Shown here one piece after another: positions 1 to 7,013 of a stretch of 13,925 nucleotides of DNA. How positions within the stretch are numbered: position 1 is the stretch's first letter; each line of letters opens with the position of its first letter. The notes under the pieces were generated by a model. The model made no database searches, was not told the DNA's origin, and saw only the letters and a list, made by a program, of their open reading frames with translations. The stretch comes from an uncultured Treponema sp. (GTDB taxonomy: Bacteria; Spirochaetota; Spirochaetia; Treponematales; Treponemataceae). The stretch covers positions 1 to 13,925 of the forward strand of contig CAMVBP010000027.1 in assembly GCA_947165795.1 (NCBI GenBank). The letters are read 5' to 3'. The position numbers and the translations under genes were made by a program.

Positions 1-1302
1 TGTTCCAACATAGTATTCTTTTTTATCAGTTTCGATTGCAACCCTAACTTTATTTCCTGCAAGAAAATCATCTGTAGTCCAGCTTTTAATATTTTTACCG
101 TCATAGTAAAGCTGCGAAGGTTTGGTATAGCAGCTTACAAGAAGTCCTCCGTCCGAAGTTGCTTCTACATGGCGGATTCTTAAATCCTTTGTATATCGTG
201 TAAGCTCGTTTTCAATCCGTTCATCATTTTTATAACAGATAACACCTTTATCTGTTGCGACCCATATTAAGCCTTTTGAATCTTCTGCAATTGCATTTAC
301 TGTCGTATTCAGTCTGTCCATACGGAATTTTCCGTGTGAAATTTTTCCAACTCCGTTTCTGTCTGTTGCAAACCAGATGTTTCCTTCGCGGTCCCTTATA
401 ATTTTATTTATGTTTATAAGGTCTTCTTTGTGAGAACCATCGTATTCAATAAATTTTCCGTCATAATAGACAACAAGACCGTGTTCAGTTCCAAACCACA
501 TTGTTCCGTTTGGTTCCTGATAAATTGTGCAGGTCGGAGAATAATCAAGCAGAGTTTTTGTCCATAAATGCTTAAGAACGCCATTTTTTATTGTTATGAT
601 TCCATTATCGCCAAGTCCAATCCAATAAGTTCCGCTCATATCCTGAAAAATCGAAGTAGCAAAATACATTCCAAAAGATTCAAGCTCCGGACGCTGTTTA
701 AAAAGACCGTCTGTGTATAAGAATAAGCCTCTTTCGTTAGAGGTTGTAAGCCAGATTCTTCCCATTGTATCGCAATATAGCGAAGAGGCAATAATTCCGT
801 TTGCAATTGTTCCGGCCTGGAATTGAGGCGTAATAATTTTTCCGTCATATGTAAGATAGGCAACGCCGCCGGCAGTTCCTATCCATAAATTTCCTTTTTT
901 ATCTTCAACAAGGGCTCTTATTGAATTATTAGGAAGTCCATTGTCGGTTGTGTAAGATTTATTGCCCTGCGGAGAAATTTTGTGAAGGCCTTCGTCGTTT
1001 GTTCCAATCCATACATTTCCCCTTGAATCCTGAAAAATTACACGGACAGAAATAAATTCTACATCGTTGCTGGAAGATTTGTTAATGGTTGTAAATTCAA
1101 CACCGTCAAATTTTACGAGACCTTCATAAGTTCCAATGTTAATATATCCGTCTGCAGTTTGGAAAATGTCTGTAGAAGTTGTTCCTGAAAGTTCGCCGAA
1201 GGAATTCCATGACTGGTAAACATAATTCCCAAAAAAATCGTTTTGTGCATAACAAAAAAAGCACGAAGCGAGCAATAAAAAAGAAAATAGAAATTTTTTC
1301 AT
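1..1302 (-). CDS. Exported beta-propeller sensor protein (two-component regulator propeller repeats), C-terminus outside window
   Basis: The first 434 codons of a longer gene; the 3' part lies beyond the left edge. The ATG at 1302 is preceded by an AAGGA Shine-Dalgarno (1311-1316 region). The N-terminus (MKKFLFSFLLLAS) is a signal sequence. It ends either at a lipobox-like L-A-S-C (Cys14) or at a type I site C-Y-A before Gln20; I cannot tell which. After it come about nine repeats with the pattern hydrophobic-D-x-x-G-N/K-x-W-I/F-G-T-x-x-G-hydrophobic, for example GNVWIGT, GNLWIGT, GTMWFGT and GNIWFAT. This is the hallmark of Reg_prop propeller blades. In known proteins such propellers form the periplasmic half of hybrid histidine kinases or of GGDEF/GAF-linked sensors, often for oligosaccharides. 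The output domain is not visible, so kinase versus diguanylate cyclase versus stand-alone binding protein is open. It diverges from the GH43 gene, which suggests a sugar-sensing role (inference). Confidence 0.85.
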   Translation of the reverse strand, partial: MKKFLFSFLLLASCFFCYAQNDFFGNYVYQSWNSFGELSGTTSTDIFQTADGYINIGTYEGLVKFDGVEFTTINKSSSNDVEFISVRVIFQDSRGNVWIGTNDEGLHKISPQGNKSYTTDNGLPNNSIRALVEDKKGNLWIGTAGGVAYLTYDGKIITPQFQAGTIANGIIASSLYCDTMGRIWLTTSNERGLFLYTDGLFKQRPELESFGMYFATSIFQDMSGTYWIGLGDNGIITIKNGVLKHLWTKTLLDYSPTCTIYQEPNGTMWFGTEHGLVVYYDGKFIEYDGSHKEDLININKIIRDREGNIWFATDRNGVGKISHGKFRMDRLNTTVNAIAEDSKGLIWVATDKGVICYKNDERIENELTRYTKDLRIRHVEATSDGGLLVSCYTKPSQLYYDGKNIKSWTTDDFLAGNKVRVAIETDKKEYYVGT

Positions 1303-1383
1303 AGTTTATTTCCTTACCTAACCAGAAAGGTCTAAAATATGACTTTTTGAAATTCTATATATAGAAATTATCAGCCATAACGT

Positions 1384-1437
1384 ATGAATTTTCAAATTTT
1401 TTTTTACATTAAGATAAAACTCTGATTGAAAATTCAT
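1384..1437. promoter_or_regulatory. Candidate paired operator (two TGAA-N2-TTCA palindromes)
   Basis: ATGAATTTTCAA at 1384-1395 is the exact reverse complement of TTGAAAATTCAT at 1426-1437. Each copy is itself a near-palindrome, TGAA-NN-TTCA. The centres are 42 bp apart, close to four helical turns, so both copies face the same side of the helix. The right copy overlaps the possible -35 TTGAAA (1426-1431). Binding by a dimeric regulator that loops across the divergent promoters is inference; no regulator is identified. Confidence 0.45.
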
Positions 1438-1502
1438 GCATTAAATATAGAATACAGGTATGAAATGCAAAGTTAGGTGTTTTTTTGTGCTTTGTCTTTT
1501 CA

Positions 1503-1508
1503 TATAAT
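1503..1508 (+). promoter_or_regulatory. Candidate -10 box for GH43 gene
   Basis: TATAAT matches the sigma70 -10 consensus exactly. The region 15-18 bp upstream is a T-run followed by TTGTGC (1485-1490), so the -35 is weak. Transcription would begin near 1515 and give a leader of about 100 nt containing the GC-rich hairpin at 1529-1546. A second -10-like box, TATAGAAT (1571-1578), lies closer to the gene but has no good -35. Confidence 0.4.
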
Positions 1509-1528
1509 AATACCTCCTGTAACTGCAA

Positions 1529-1559
1529 CTCCGCCTTGCGGCGGAGGGCGGTTCTTTTT
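1529..1559 (+). repeat. GC-rich hairpin with U-run in GH43 leader (possible attenuator; related to the element near 10811)
   Basis: CTCCGCC-TTGC-GGCGGAG forms a 7-bp stem with a 4-nt loop at 1529-1546, followed by GGGCGGTTC (1546-1554, sharing its first base with the stem) and five T residues at 1555-1559. On the minus strand the loop reads GCAA, a GNRA tetraloop. The 9-mer GGGCGGTTC and the core CCGCAAGG (in the opposite orientation) recur in the element at 10811-10831. It stands out from the AT-rich surroundings. It could act as a transcription attenuator if the TATAAT at 1503 is used, or be only an inserted palindromic repeat. Confidence 0.45.
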
Positions 1560-1614
1560 ATAGGATCAACTATAGAATTTAAGAATAACAGGAATTAACA
1601 ATAGGGAGATTAAA

Positions 1615-2586
1615 ATGATTCAAAAGAAACCACTCGTTATGGATTTGTATACTGCAGATCCATCAGCACATGTTTTTAATGGAAAAATTTATATTTATCC
1701 TTCTCACGATGAAGATAAGGATGTAGAAAATAATGATAACGGCGATCAGTATGACATGATCGATTACCATGTTTATGAAATGGCTGATGATAATACATTG
1801 CCACGTGACTGTGGTTGTGTTTTAACATTAAAAGATGTTCCTTGGGCAAGCAAACAGCTTTGGGCTCCGGATTGTGCAGAAAAAGACGGAAAATATTACT
1901 TCTTCTTCCCTGCACGCGATAAAACAGGAATGTTCCGTATTGGAGTTGCAAAAGGCGATAAACCAGAAGGTCCATTTAAAGCAGAACCGGATTATATTAA
2001 AGGAAGCTACTCAATAGATCCATGTATTTTCCCGGATACAGACGGAAAATATTATCTTACTGCCGGCGGACTCTGGGGCGGACAGCTTGATCAGTACAGA
2101 AACAATAAATGGAGCGCAGATAACAAAGAGCCAAAAGGAAATGAACCTGCATGTACTCCAAAAATTGCTTTAATGAAAGACAATCTTACAGAAATGGCAG
2201 AAGAATTCCGCGATCTTGTTATTCTTGATGAAAAAGGAAATCCATTGACTGGTGGAGACGAAGACCGCAGATATTTTGAAGACCCATGGCTGTTTAAAAA
2301 AGGCGATACATATTATTTCACATATTCAACAGGAACAACACACTTCTTGTGTTATTCAACAAGTAAGAACGTTTACGGACCATATACTTATGGCGGAAAA
2401 ATCCTTACTCCTGTATTGGGATGGACAACTCACCATTCTATTATTGAATATAATGGAAAATGGTATCTTTTCTATCACGATTGTGAACGCTCAAACGGTA
2501 TTAACCAGAAGCGTAACGTAAAATTCCGCGAATTGAAATTCGATGACAAGGGCGGAATTATTACAATGGACGGAATGGAACGATAA
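1615..2586 (+). CDS. Glycoside hydrolase family 43 (beta-xylosidase / alpha-L-arabinofuranosidase type), cytoplasmic
   Basis: This 323-aa protein has the five-bladed propeller layout of GH43. The three expected acidic residues are visible: Asp15 in T-A-D-P-S-A (general base), Asp135 in S-I-D-P-C (pKa modulator) and Glu222 in Y-F-E-D-P-W (general acid). Other family features are Q-L-W-A-P-D near residue 84, KYYFFFPA near 93 and HHSIIEYNGKWYLFYHD towards the end. The length equals a single catalytic domain with no carbohydrate-binding module. There is no signal peptide, so it should act inside the cell on imported xylo- or arabinoxylo-oligosaccharides. Substrate preference cannot be read from sequence alone; the TADPSAHVF...IYPSHD signature resembles xylosidase/arabinofuranosidase subfamilies (remembered, not searched). 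Shine-Dalgarno GGGAG lies at 1604-1608. It is monocistronic: divergent from the propeller sensor and closed by the terminator at 2627-2675. Confidence 0.92.
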   Translation: MIQKKPLVMDLYTADPSAHVFNGKIYIYPSHDEDKDVENNDNGDQYDMIDYHVYEMADDNTLPRDCGCVLTLKDVPWASKQLWAPDCAEKDGKYYFFFPARDKTGMFRIGVAKGDKPEGPFKAEPDYIKGSYSIDPCIFPDTDGKYYLTAGGLWGGQLDQYRNNKWSADNKEPKGNEPACTPKIALMKDNLTEMAEEFRDLVILDEKGNPLTGGDEDRRYFEDPWLFKKGDTYYFTYSTGTTHFLCYSTSKNVYGPYTYGGKILTPVLGWTTHHSIIEYNGKWYLFYHDCERSNGINQKRNVKFRELKFDDKGGIITMDGMER

Positions 2587-2626
2587 TTAAATAGCAGAAT
2601 ATTTTAGCAGCTTTTTTTTTATAAAA

Positions 2627-2675
2627 CGTGGGTTTCTGGCGAATTACGGTTCACTAGAAACCCACGCTTTTTTTT
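2627..2675 (+). terminator. Rho-independent terminator after GH43
   Basis: CGTGGGTTTCT (2627-2637) pairs perfectly with AGAAACCCACG (2656-2666), an 11-bp stem with an 18-nt loop. It is followed by C and eight T residues (2668-2675). A-rich sequence before the stem would give a weaker U-run on the other strand. It lies 40 bp past the GH43 stop and ends only 17 bp before the aroA start codon. Confidence 0.9.
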
Positions 2676-2683
2676 GATATTAT
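2655..2683 (+). promoter_or_regulatory. Candidate aroA promoter overlapping the terminator
   Basis: TAGAAA (2655-2660, 4 of 6 match to -35) sits in the descending arm of the GH43 terminator, 17 bp before TATTAT (2678-2683). Predicted transcription start is about 2690 and the aroA ATG is at 2693, which leaves a leader of roughly 3 nt and no room for a Shine-Dalgarno. No Shine-Dalgarno-like purine run exists in the 25 bp before the ATG. Confidence 0.4.
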
Positions 2684-2692
2684 CACTCTATT

Positions 2693-4018
2693 ATGAAAGC
2701 AATTGCAAAAAAAGCTGTTTTATCGGGACATATAACTGTTCCAGGTTCAAAAAGTCATACAATCAGAGCACTTATTCTTGCTTCTATGGCAGAAGGCGTA
2801 TCTCATATTTCAAACCCACTTCCAAGTAACGACTGCCTTTCTACGGCAAAGGCTGTAGACCAGATAGGCGGAAAAGTTATTATGGAAGAAAATGTCTGGA
2901 CAGTTAATGGCGCAGGAAAAAATCTGCATCTTCCGGAAAATAAAATTGATGTCGGAAATTCCGGTTCGTTAATGTATTTTCTGAGTCCGGTTTTATCTAC
3001 GTTAAAAGGAAAATGTACTTTTACCGGCGATGAATCAATCTGCCGTCGTCCTGTAAATCATTTGATTGATTCTTTGAATCAGCTTGGTGCAAAAGCTCAG
3101 TGCCTTGAAAATAATTCAACTCCGCCATTTACATTTGAAGGCCCAATTGATGTTAATAAAGAACTTGTTACAGGAGGAGAACTTTCTCAGTATATAAGCG
3201 GCTTTATGATGGCCGCAACAAGATTGAACGGAGAATTAAAGCTTTCGCTTACAAATCCAAAAGAAACACCTTACCTTACAATGACAAAAATGTGGCTCGA
3301 AAGTGTTGGAGCTCAGGTTTCTGTTTCTGATGATTTTAAATCAATTTCTGTAAAGGGCCCGCTTAATATTCAGGGATTTGACAGGGCAGTTCCTTCAGAC
3401 TGGGAAGGCGTTGCTTTTCCTCTGATTGCAGCACTTATTACAGACAGCCGCATAGTTATTGATAATATAGACAGTTCTGGAAGTCAGGGAGATGATAAAA
3501 TAGTTGAAGTCCTTAAATCTGTTGGTGCAGATATTGAATGGGACAAACAGAAAAATCAGCTGACTGTTCAAGGCGGAAAAACTCTTTCTACAAAATCGCT
3601 TCCGGACGGTGTTTTAAAAATTGATATGTCGAGTTTCCCGGATGCAATTTGTGCGCTTGCCGTTATCGCATGTTTTATTGAAGGAAAAACAATTTTTACC
3701 GACATTGACATTTGCCGTAAAAAAGAAACAGACAGAATCAAGGCTATGGAAAGTGAACTTTCTAAGCTTGGTGCAGATATCCACGATGAAGGCGACGTTC
3801 TTGTCGTAAATGGAAACGGCGGCAAAAAACTTTGCGGCGGGGCAGTGGAGTCGTATAAAGATCACAGAATTGTAATGGCACTTTCCTGTCTTGGTCTTGC
3901 GCTTAACGAAGGCGAAAAACTTACGGTAAGCGATGCTCAGTGGTGCAGCGTAACATTTCCAAACTTTTTTGAAGAAATGAATAAGCTCGGCGCAAATTTT
4001 GAACTTATTGAAAAATAA
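2693..4018 (+). CDS. aroA: 3-phosphoshikimate 1-carboxyvinyltransferase (EPSP synthase)
   Basis: The 441-aa enzyme joins phosphoenolpyruvate to shikimate-3-phosphate in the shikimate pathway (cytoplasm). Length is slightly above the usual 427. Landmarks, with E. coli equivalents from memory: P-G-S-K-S-H-T-I-R with Lys20, Ser21, Arg25 (K22, S23, R27); V-G-N-S-G with Gly91 (G96); R-R-P with Arg119 (R124); L-S-Q-Y with Gln166 (Q171); F-P-D-A with Asp317 (D313); K-K-E-T-D-R with Glu345 and Arg348 (E341, R344); K-D-H-R with Arg392 (R386). Two positions differ from E. coli: Arg100 corresponds to Tyr95 (GNSGSLMYF) and Lys411 to Val420 (CSVTFPNFF). The latter position varies between EPSPS lineages; the former is less usual. 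There is no Shine-Dalgarno, and the start follows the GH43 terminator by 17 bp. It converges on the lipoprotein gene ending at 4065. Confidence 0.93.
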   Translation: MKAIAKKAVLSGHITVPGSKSHTIRALILASMAEGVSHISNPLPSNDCLSTAKAVDQIGGKVIMEENVWTVNGAGKNLHLPENKIDVGNSGSLMYFLSPVLSTLKGKCTFTGDESICRRPVNHLIDSLNQLGAKAQCLENNSTPPFTFEGPIDVNKELVTGGELSQYISGFMMAATRLNGELKLSLTNPKETPYLTMTKMWLESVGAQVSVSDDFKSISVKGPLNIQGFDRAVPSDWEGVAFPLIAALITDSRIVIDNIDSSGSQGDDKIVEVLKSVGADIEWDKQKNQLTVQGGKTLSTKSLPDGVLKIDMSSFPDAICALAVIACFIEGKTIFTDIDICRKKETDRIKAMESELSKLGADIHDEGDVLVVNGNGGKKLCGGAVESYKDHRIVMALSCLGLALNEGEKLTVSDAQWCSVTFPNFFEEMNKLGANFELIEK

Positions 4019-4064
4019 TTTTTTGCCTTGTACTTATTGCGCAGTCTGCGCGTGCAGCTTTAAT

Positions 4065-5147
4065 TTATAAAATCTGGAATGTACATTTTAACGGCAGATG
4101 GTCGGAGTAGCCTCTGCCGTTATATATTTTATAACTGTCGGGTTCTCCATATTCATTTAGCCATGGAGCTTCTGCACACGGAGAAAACGTAAGGATTTTT
4201 ATCTGCGTATTTGTAAATATGTGGTCAATTCGTTCCCAGTTTTCTTTGTAATAATAGCTGCCGGTTGCGGTTGAAAATTCTCCGTCGGCATTGTACCACG
4301 GAGAATAAAGAATTTTTTCTTCGGGTAGAAAATACGGAAGAATTGAAAAATCCTCTGAACTTTCGGAATCAGAAAAATCTTCTTTTGGAACTTCGCAAAA
4401 TCCGCGGAAAATTGTGTTTGCAGATTTTATATTTTCGTTTTGATTTTCTTCAAAAAAATGAATGAATTCCTTTGCGTCACGGTTAAAGTCTCCGCAGATT
4501 AATGCCGGAAACTCTGTGTCATTTGGAATAATTCTTTCGCATAAGGCTTCCTGCCAGTCACGCCATATTTCTGATTTTTCTGCGCCGCCGGATTTTGATT
4601 TCCAGTGATTAACTATGACGCAAAAATCTTTTTTACCTGCAGAAAAATTTACGTATGTAACCGGGCGCATGGAAGGCTGAGCTTCTTTTTGTGTTCTTAT
4701 ATCAAGTGAATGAGTATTAACTTCTTTTATTGGAATTCTTGATAAAACGGCGCAGCCTATTGAACTTCCGTTTTCTTTTGTAAAACATGCGTAATTCCAG
4801 CGTTCACTGTTTTTCCAGGAGGTACCGCACAGCATATTAGAAATATCAAGAATGATTTTTTCATTTTCAATTTCTTCAAGAACAAAAATATCTGCGTTAA
4901 GTTTTTTAATAGAATCGCAGAGTCTTTGAAGCCGAACGCGGTATTTTCCTTCATCCCAGTTATCGCTTTTTTTGAATTCAGTATATTCGCAGCCGTCAAT
5001 GTTGCCGTCAAAAAATGTCTGAAGGTTCCAGCATACAAGCGAATATTCTTTTTGAGGACTAAAATGAATTTCTGAATTGCAGCCGCTTGCGAACGCAATA
5101 AACAATAAAATTGCCGGAGTTAAAAATAATTTTTGAATCTTTTTCAT
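4065..5147 (-). CDS. Lipoprotein of the endonuclease/exonuclease/phosphatase (EEP) family
   Basis: The 360-aa protein starts with a lipoprotein signal: charged MKKIQK, a hydrophobic stretch, and the lipobox A-S-G-C with Cys23 as the lipidation site. It is therefore anchored in a membrane and faces the periplasm or outside. The mature part carries the full EEP metal-dependent phosphodiesterase set: Asn41 in C-W-N-L-Q-T, Glu92 in V-L-E-E-I, His181 in V-N-H-W-K-S-K, Asp220/Asn222 in G-D-F-N-R-D, Asp308/His309 in R-I-D-H-I-F, and Ser348-Asp349-His350 in Y-S-D-H-L-P. The fold is shared by DNases, sphingomyelinases and inositol phosphatases, so the substrate is unresolved; an extracytoplasmic nuclease scavenging nucleotides is plausible (inference). 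It lies 86 bp downstream of the esterase on the same strand and may be co-transcribed. No Shine-Dalgarno is visible before the ATG, where TTTATATAGAT directly precedes it. Confidence 0.9.
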   Translation of the reverse strand: MKKIQKLFLTPAILLFIAFASGCNSEIHFSPQKEYSLVCWNLQTFFDGNIDGCEYTEFKKSDNWDEGKYRVRLQRLCDSIKKLNADIFVLEEIENEKIILDISNMLCGTSWKNSERWNYACFTKENGSSIGCAVLSRIPIKEVNTHSLDIRTQKEAQPSMRPVTYVNFSAGKKDFCVIVNHWKSKSGGAEKSEIWRDWQEALCERIIPNDTEFPALICGDFNRDAKEFIHFFEENQNENIKSANTIFRGFCEVPKEDFSDSESSEDFSILPYFLPEEKILYSPWYNADGEFSTATGSYYYKENWERIDHIFTNTQIKILTFSPCAEAPWLNEYGEPDSYKIYNGRGYSDHLPLKCTFQIL

Positions 5148-5233
5148 ATCTATATAAACGCAAAAACTATTAAAAAAAGGAAATAGAAACAGAAAAAAAT
5201 CAAAAAAATTGCAAAATTATTCTGCGCGCAAAT

Positions 5234-6919
5234 CTATACAGTCATTATCTGCTGAATCTCTGCATGTTCAGTTGCTTCGCAATTTAGTTTTTTAAGTGTA
5301 TTAAACGGCTGAACAGGAAGACCGTTTTTTGCTTTAAAAGGTGCAGGACCGTAATTATACCAGGCATACCGTGCGTATAAAGGCTCTTTTACAGACTTAC
5401 TGAACAAAGTGATTGTGTTCAATTTAGAATCTGTCCCGCCAAACGCAAATTCTGCAGGATAGAAAACTTCATCCTCGCCGGCAACTTCAAAGCCTGTAAA
5501 ATCTTCTGGAAGCGGAGTTTTAGCAAGATTTTCCATATCCCTGTATTCATTAAGAATTTTTTCATCCATCTGATAAACAAATCCTTTTTGCGCATTTTCA
5601 AAAGACAAAGTAATTTTCTGTCCTTCGGGATAAGAATCTGAAAGCCGCGGAGAAAGGACATCTTCTGCGTTTGCTTTTTTATAGACATTTGCGAGGGCAT
5701 TCTGTTCAAGTCGTTCTGCAAGAATTTTTTTTGCCTTAGGATGAATATCATTGTAATGACCTAAATCCAGAGCGCAGGTCATAAATGCATTTGCAACAAA
5801 TTTAGAAACTTCTTCCTGAGCCTTGCGGATTATGCACCAGTGGCGGAAGTCTTTATCTGCAATATATCTGTGAACCGGAAGCTGAACAAAAACAAATGGA
5901 AGCATTTCATCATTCCAGTCGGTACGCCAGTTTTCTATTAAATTACTAAAGAGCTTTCTGTAGGCATAAGGCTTGTAATCGTCACTTTCGCCCTGATACC
6001 AGATTACACCTTTTATTGTATAAGGAATAATTCTGTTGACCATGCATTCATAAAGTCCCGCAGGACGGTATGGATTTTTGCAGGATTTTGGTCCCGGCCA
6101 CGGACATTTTCCAAGAGTCTTTTCTGCGGCCTCCCAGGTTAAAGATTTATCTTTTTCAAACATCTGAGCAAACTTTTTCTGCCAAATGTCGTTTTCAATT
6201 TCGTAAGCGTCAAATTCAGCACATTGCTGTTCAATGGATTTTCCTTTTGTTGCTTCTTCCTGTTCAGTGAGGTAAGTCCTTAAATCATCATCTTTTTCTA
6301 AGTATTCTTTGCGCATCCAGGAGCTGGCACTTGTTCCGCCCCAGTTGCAGCCTATTACTCCGACAGTAACTCCAAGCTCTTTCGCAAGCTTTTTTGCAAA
6401 AAAATATCCGACTGCCGACCATGATTTTTTTGCTTCATCCTTCCAGGTCTGCCAGGAAGTTGCTTTTTCGGCTTCGTAGAATTTATCATCCATCCAGCCG
6501 ATTTTATTTGTGTAGTAAAAGCGTACGTTTTTTCCGCCGTCGTTTCCCTGTGTATCTTCAAGTTCTTCCGGCCCTTCCGTACAATTCTGAAGTTCAAATT
6601 CCATATTGCTTTGACCGCCGGCAAGCCATACTTCTCCAATGGAAATATCTGTAAAAATTGTTTTTAAATCCGATTTATCTGAAGAAATTTCAAGCCGGCA
6701 ATTATCCTGTGCATTTTGCGCAGAAAGTTTAACAATCCATTTTTTGCCTTTATTTGAATATTTAAAACTTGAGCTGTTTTTAGAAAGAAGCTTTCCTTCA
6801 GAATCATAAAGTTCAGCAAAGATCCTGCAGCTTTCATCTGCATAACCAAAAATACTGATGATTTTATTTCGCTGCAAAACACAATGGTCAGAAAAAACAT
6901 TCGCAATAGAAAAAGACAT
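5234..6919 (-). CDS. Sialate O-acetylesterase-like SGNH esterase (probable polysaccharide acetylesterase)
   Basis: 561 aa. Residues 1 to about 90 are a beta-rich N-terminal domain (FSDHCVLQRNK..., typical of this family), followed by an SGNH-hydrolase core. Ser104 in G-G-Q-S-N-M is the nucleophile. V-I-G-C-N-W-G-G-T (188-196) and W-Y-Q-G-E-S-D (307-313) are the oxyanion and structural blocks, and Asp391-x-His393 in N-D-I-H-P completes the catalytic pair. About 110 residues (roughly 200-300) separate the second and third blocks, as in SASA/CE20-type acetylesterases. There is no signal peptide, so it should deacetylate imported oligosaccharides. Despite the family name, the GH43 and GH127 context favours acetylated hemicellulose over sialic acid (inference). 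Shine-Dalgarno CAGGAG lies at 6925-6930 (minus). It is divergent from apt and upstream of the EEP lipoprotein. Confidence 0.88.
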   Translation of the reverse strand: MSFSIANVFSDHCVLQRNKIISIFGYADESCRIFAELYDSEGKLLSKNSSSFKYSNKGKKWIVKLSAQNAQDNCRLEISSDKSDLKTIFTDISIGEVWLAGGQSNMEFELQNCTEGPEELEDTQGNDGGKNVRFYYTNKIGWMDDKFYEAEKATSWQTWKDEAKKSWSAVGYFFAKKLAKELGVTVGVIGCNWGGTSASSWMRKEYLEKDDDLRTYLTEQEEATKGKSIEQQCAEFDAYEIENDIWQKKFAQMFEKDKSLTWEAAEKTLGKCPWPGPKSCKNPYRPAGLYECMVNRIIPYTIKGVIWYQGESDDYKPYAYRKLFSNLIENWRTDWNDEMLPFVFVQLPVHRYIADKDFRHWCIIRKAQEEVSKFVANAFMTCALDLGHYNDIHPKAKKILAERLEQNALANVYKKANAEDVLSPRLSDSYPEGQKITLSFENAQKGFVYQMDEKILNEYRDMENLAKTPLPEDFTGFEVAGEDEVFYPAEFAFGGTDSKLNTITLFSKSVKEPLYARYAWYNYGPAPFKAKNGLPVQPFNTLKKLNCEATEHAEIQQIMTV

Positions 6920-6972
6920 AAAAACTCCTGTACTTTTTTTATAAAGTCTTTTTGAAATAATAAAAATGTATC

Positions 6973-7006
6973 AATAAAACAATGGCATTTATGCCATTGT
7001 TTTATT
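6973..7006. repeat. Perfect 16-bp-arm palindrome between divergent genes (operator candidate)
   Basis: AATAAAACAATGGCAT (6973-6988) and ATGCCATTGTTTTATT (6991-7006) are exact reverse complements separated by only TT. The core is TGGCA-N4-TGCCA. In RNA it would resemble a terminator, but it lies between two divergently transcribed genes, upstream of both predicted start sites. A DNA operator for a dimeric regulator is therefore the better reading. It lies 8 bp from the apt -35 (7014-7019) and about 54 bp upstream of the esterase ATG. Confidence 0.55.
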
Positions 7007-7013
7007 TTACTAC

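Larger units (their letters stand above)
1303..1614. other. Divergent intergenic region between propeller sensor and GH43
   Basis: This 312-bp non-coding stretch carries the promoters of two divergent genes. Seen directly are an AT-rich palindromic patch at 1351-1369, a pair of identical-family palindromes at 1384-1395 and 1426-1437, a TTGAAA(1426)-16-TAGAAT(1448) promoter-like pair, a consensus TATAAT at 1503-1508, a GC-rich hairpin at 1529-1546, and a TATAGAAT motif at 1571-1578. The GH43 Shine-Dalgarno GGGAG is at 1604-1608. No coding sequence was recognised. Confidence 0.7.

Noticed and set aside
3568..3865. Antisense frames inside aroA, and similar overlapping frames inside other genes
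   Set aside because: They are shadows of well-supported genes, with no family motifs and no Shine-Dalgarno sequences of their own.
4039..4051. GCGCA/TGCGC hairpin between aroA and the EEP gene as a bidirectional terminator
   Set aside because: Only five base pairs with a 3-nt loop, and no good T-run directly after it on either strand.
5148..5233. Small gene or RNA between the esterase and the EEP lipoprotein
   Set aside because: The 86-bp gap is A/T-rich with no open frame, terminator or stable structure; at most it holds a promoter-like TTTATATA before the lipoprotein ATG.
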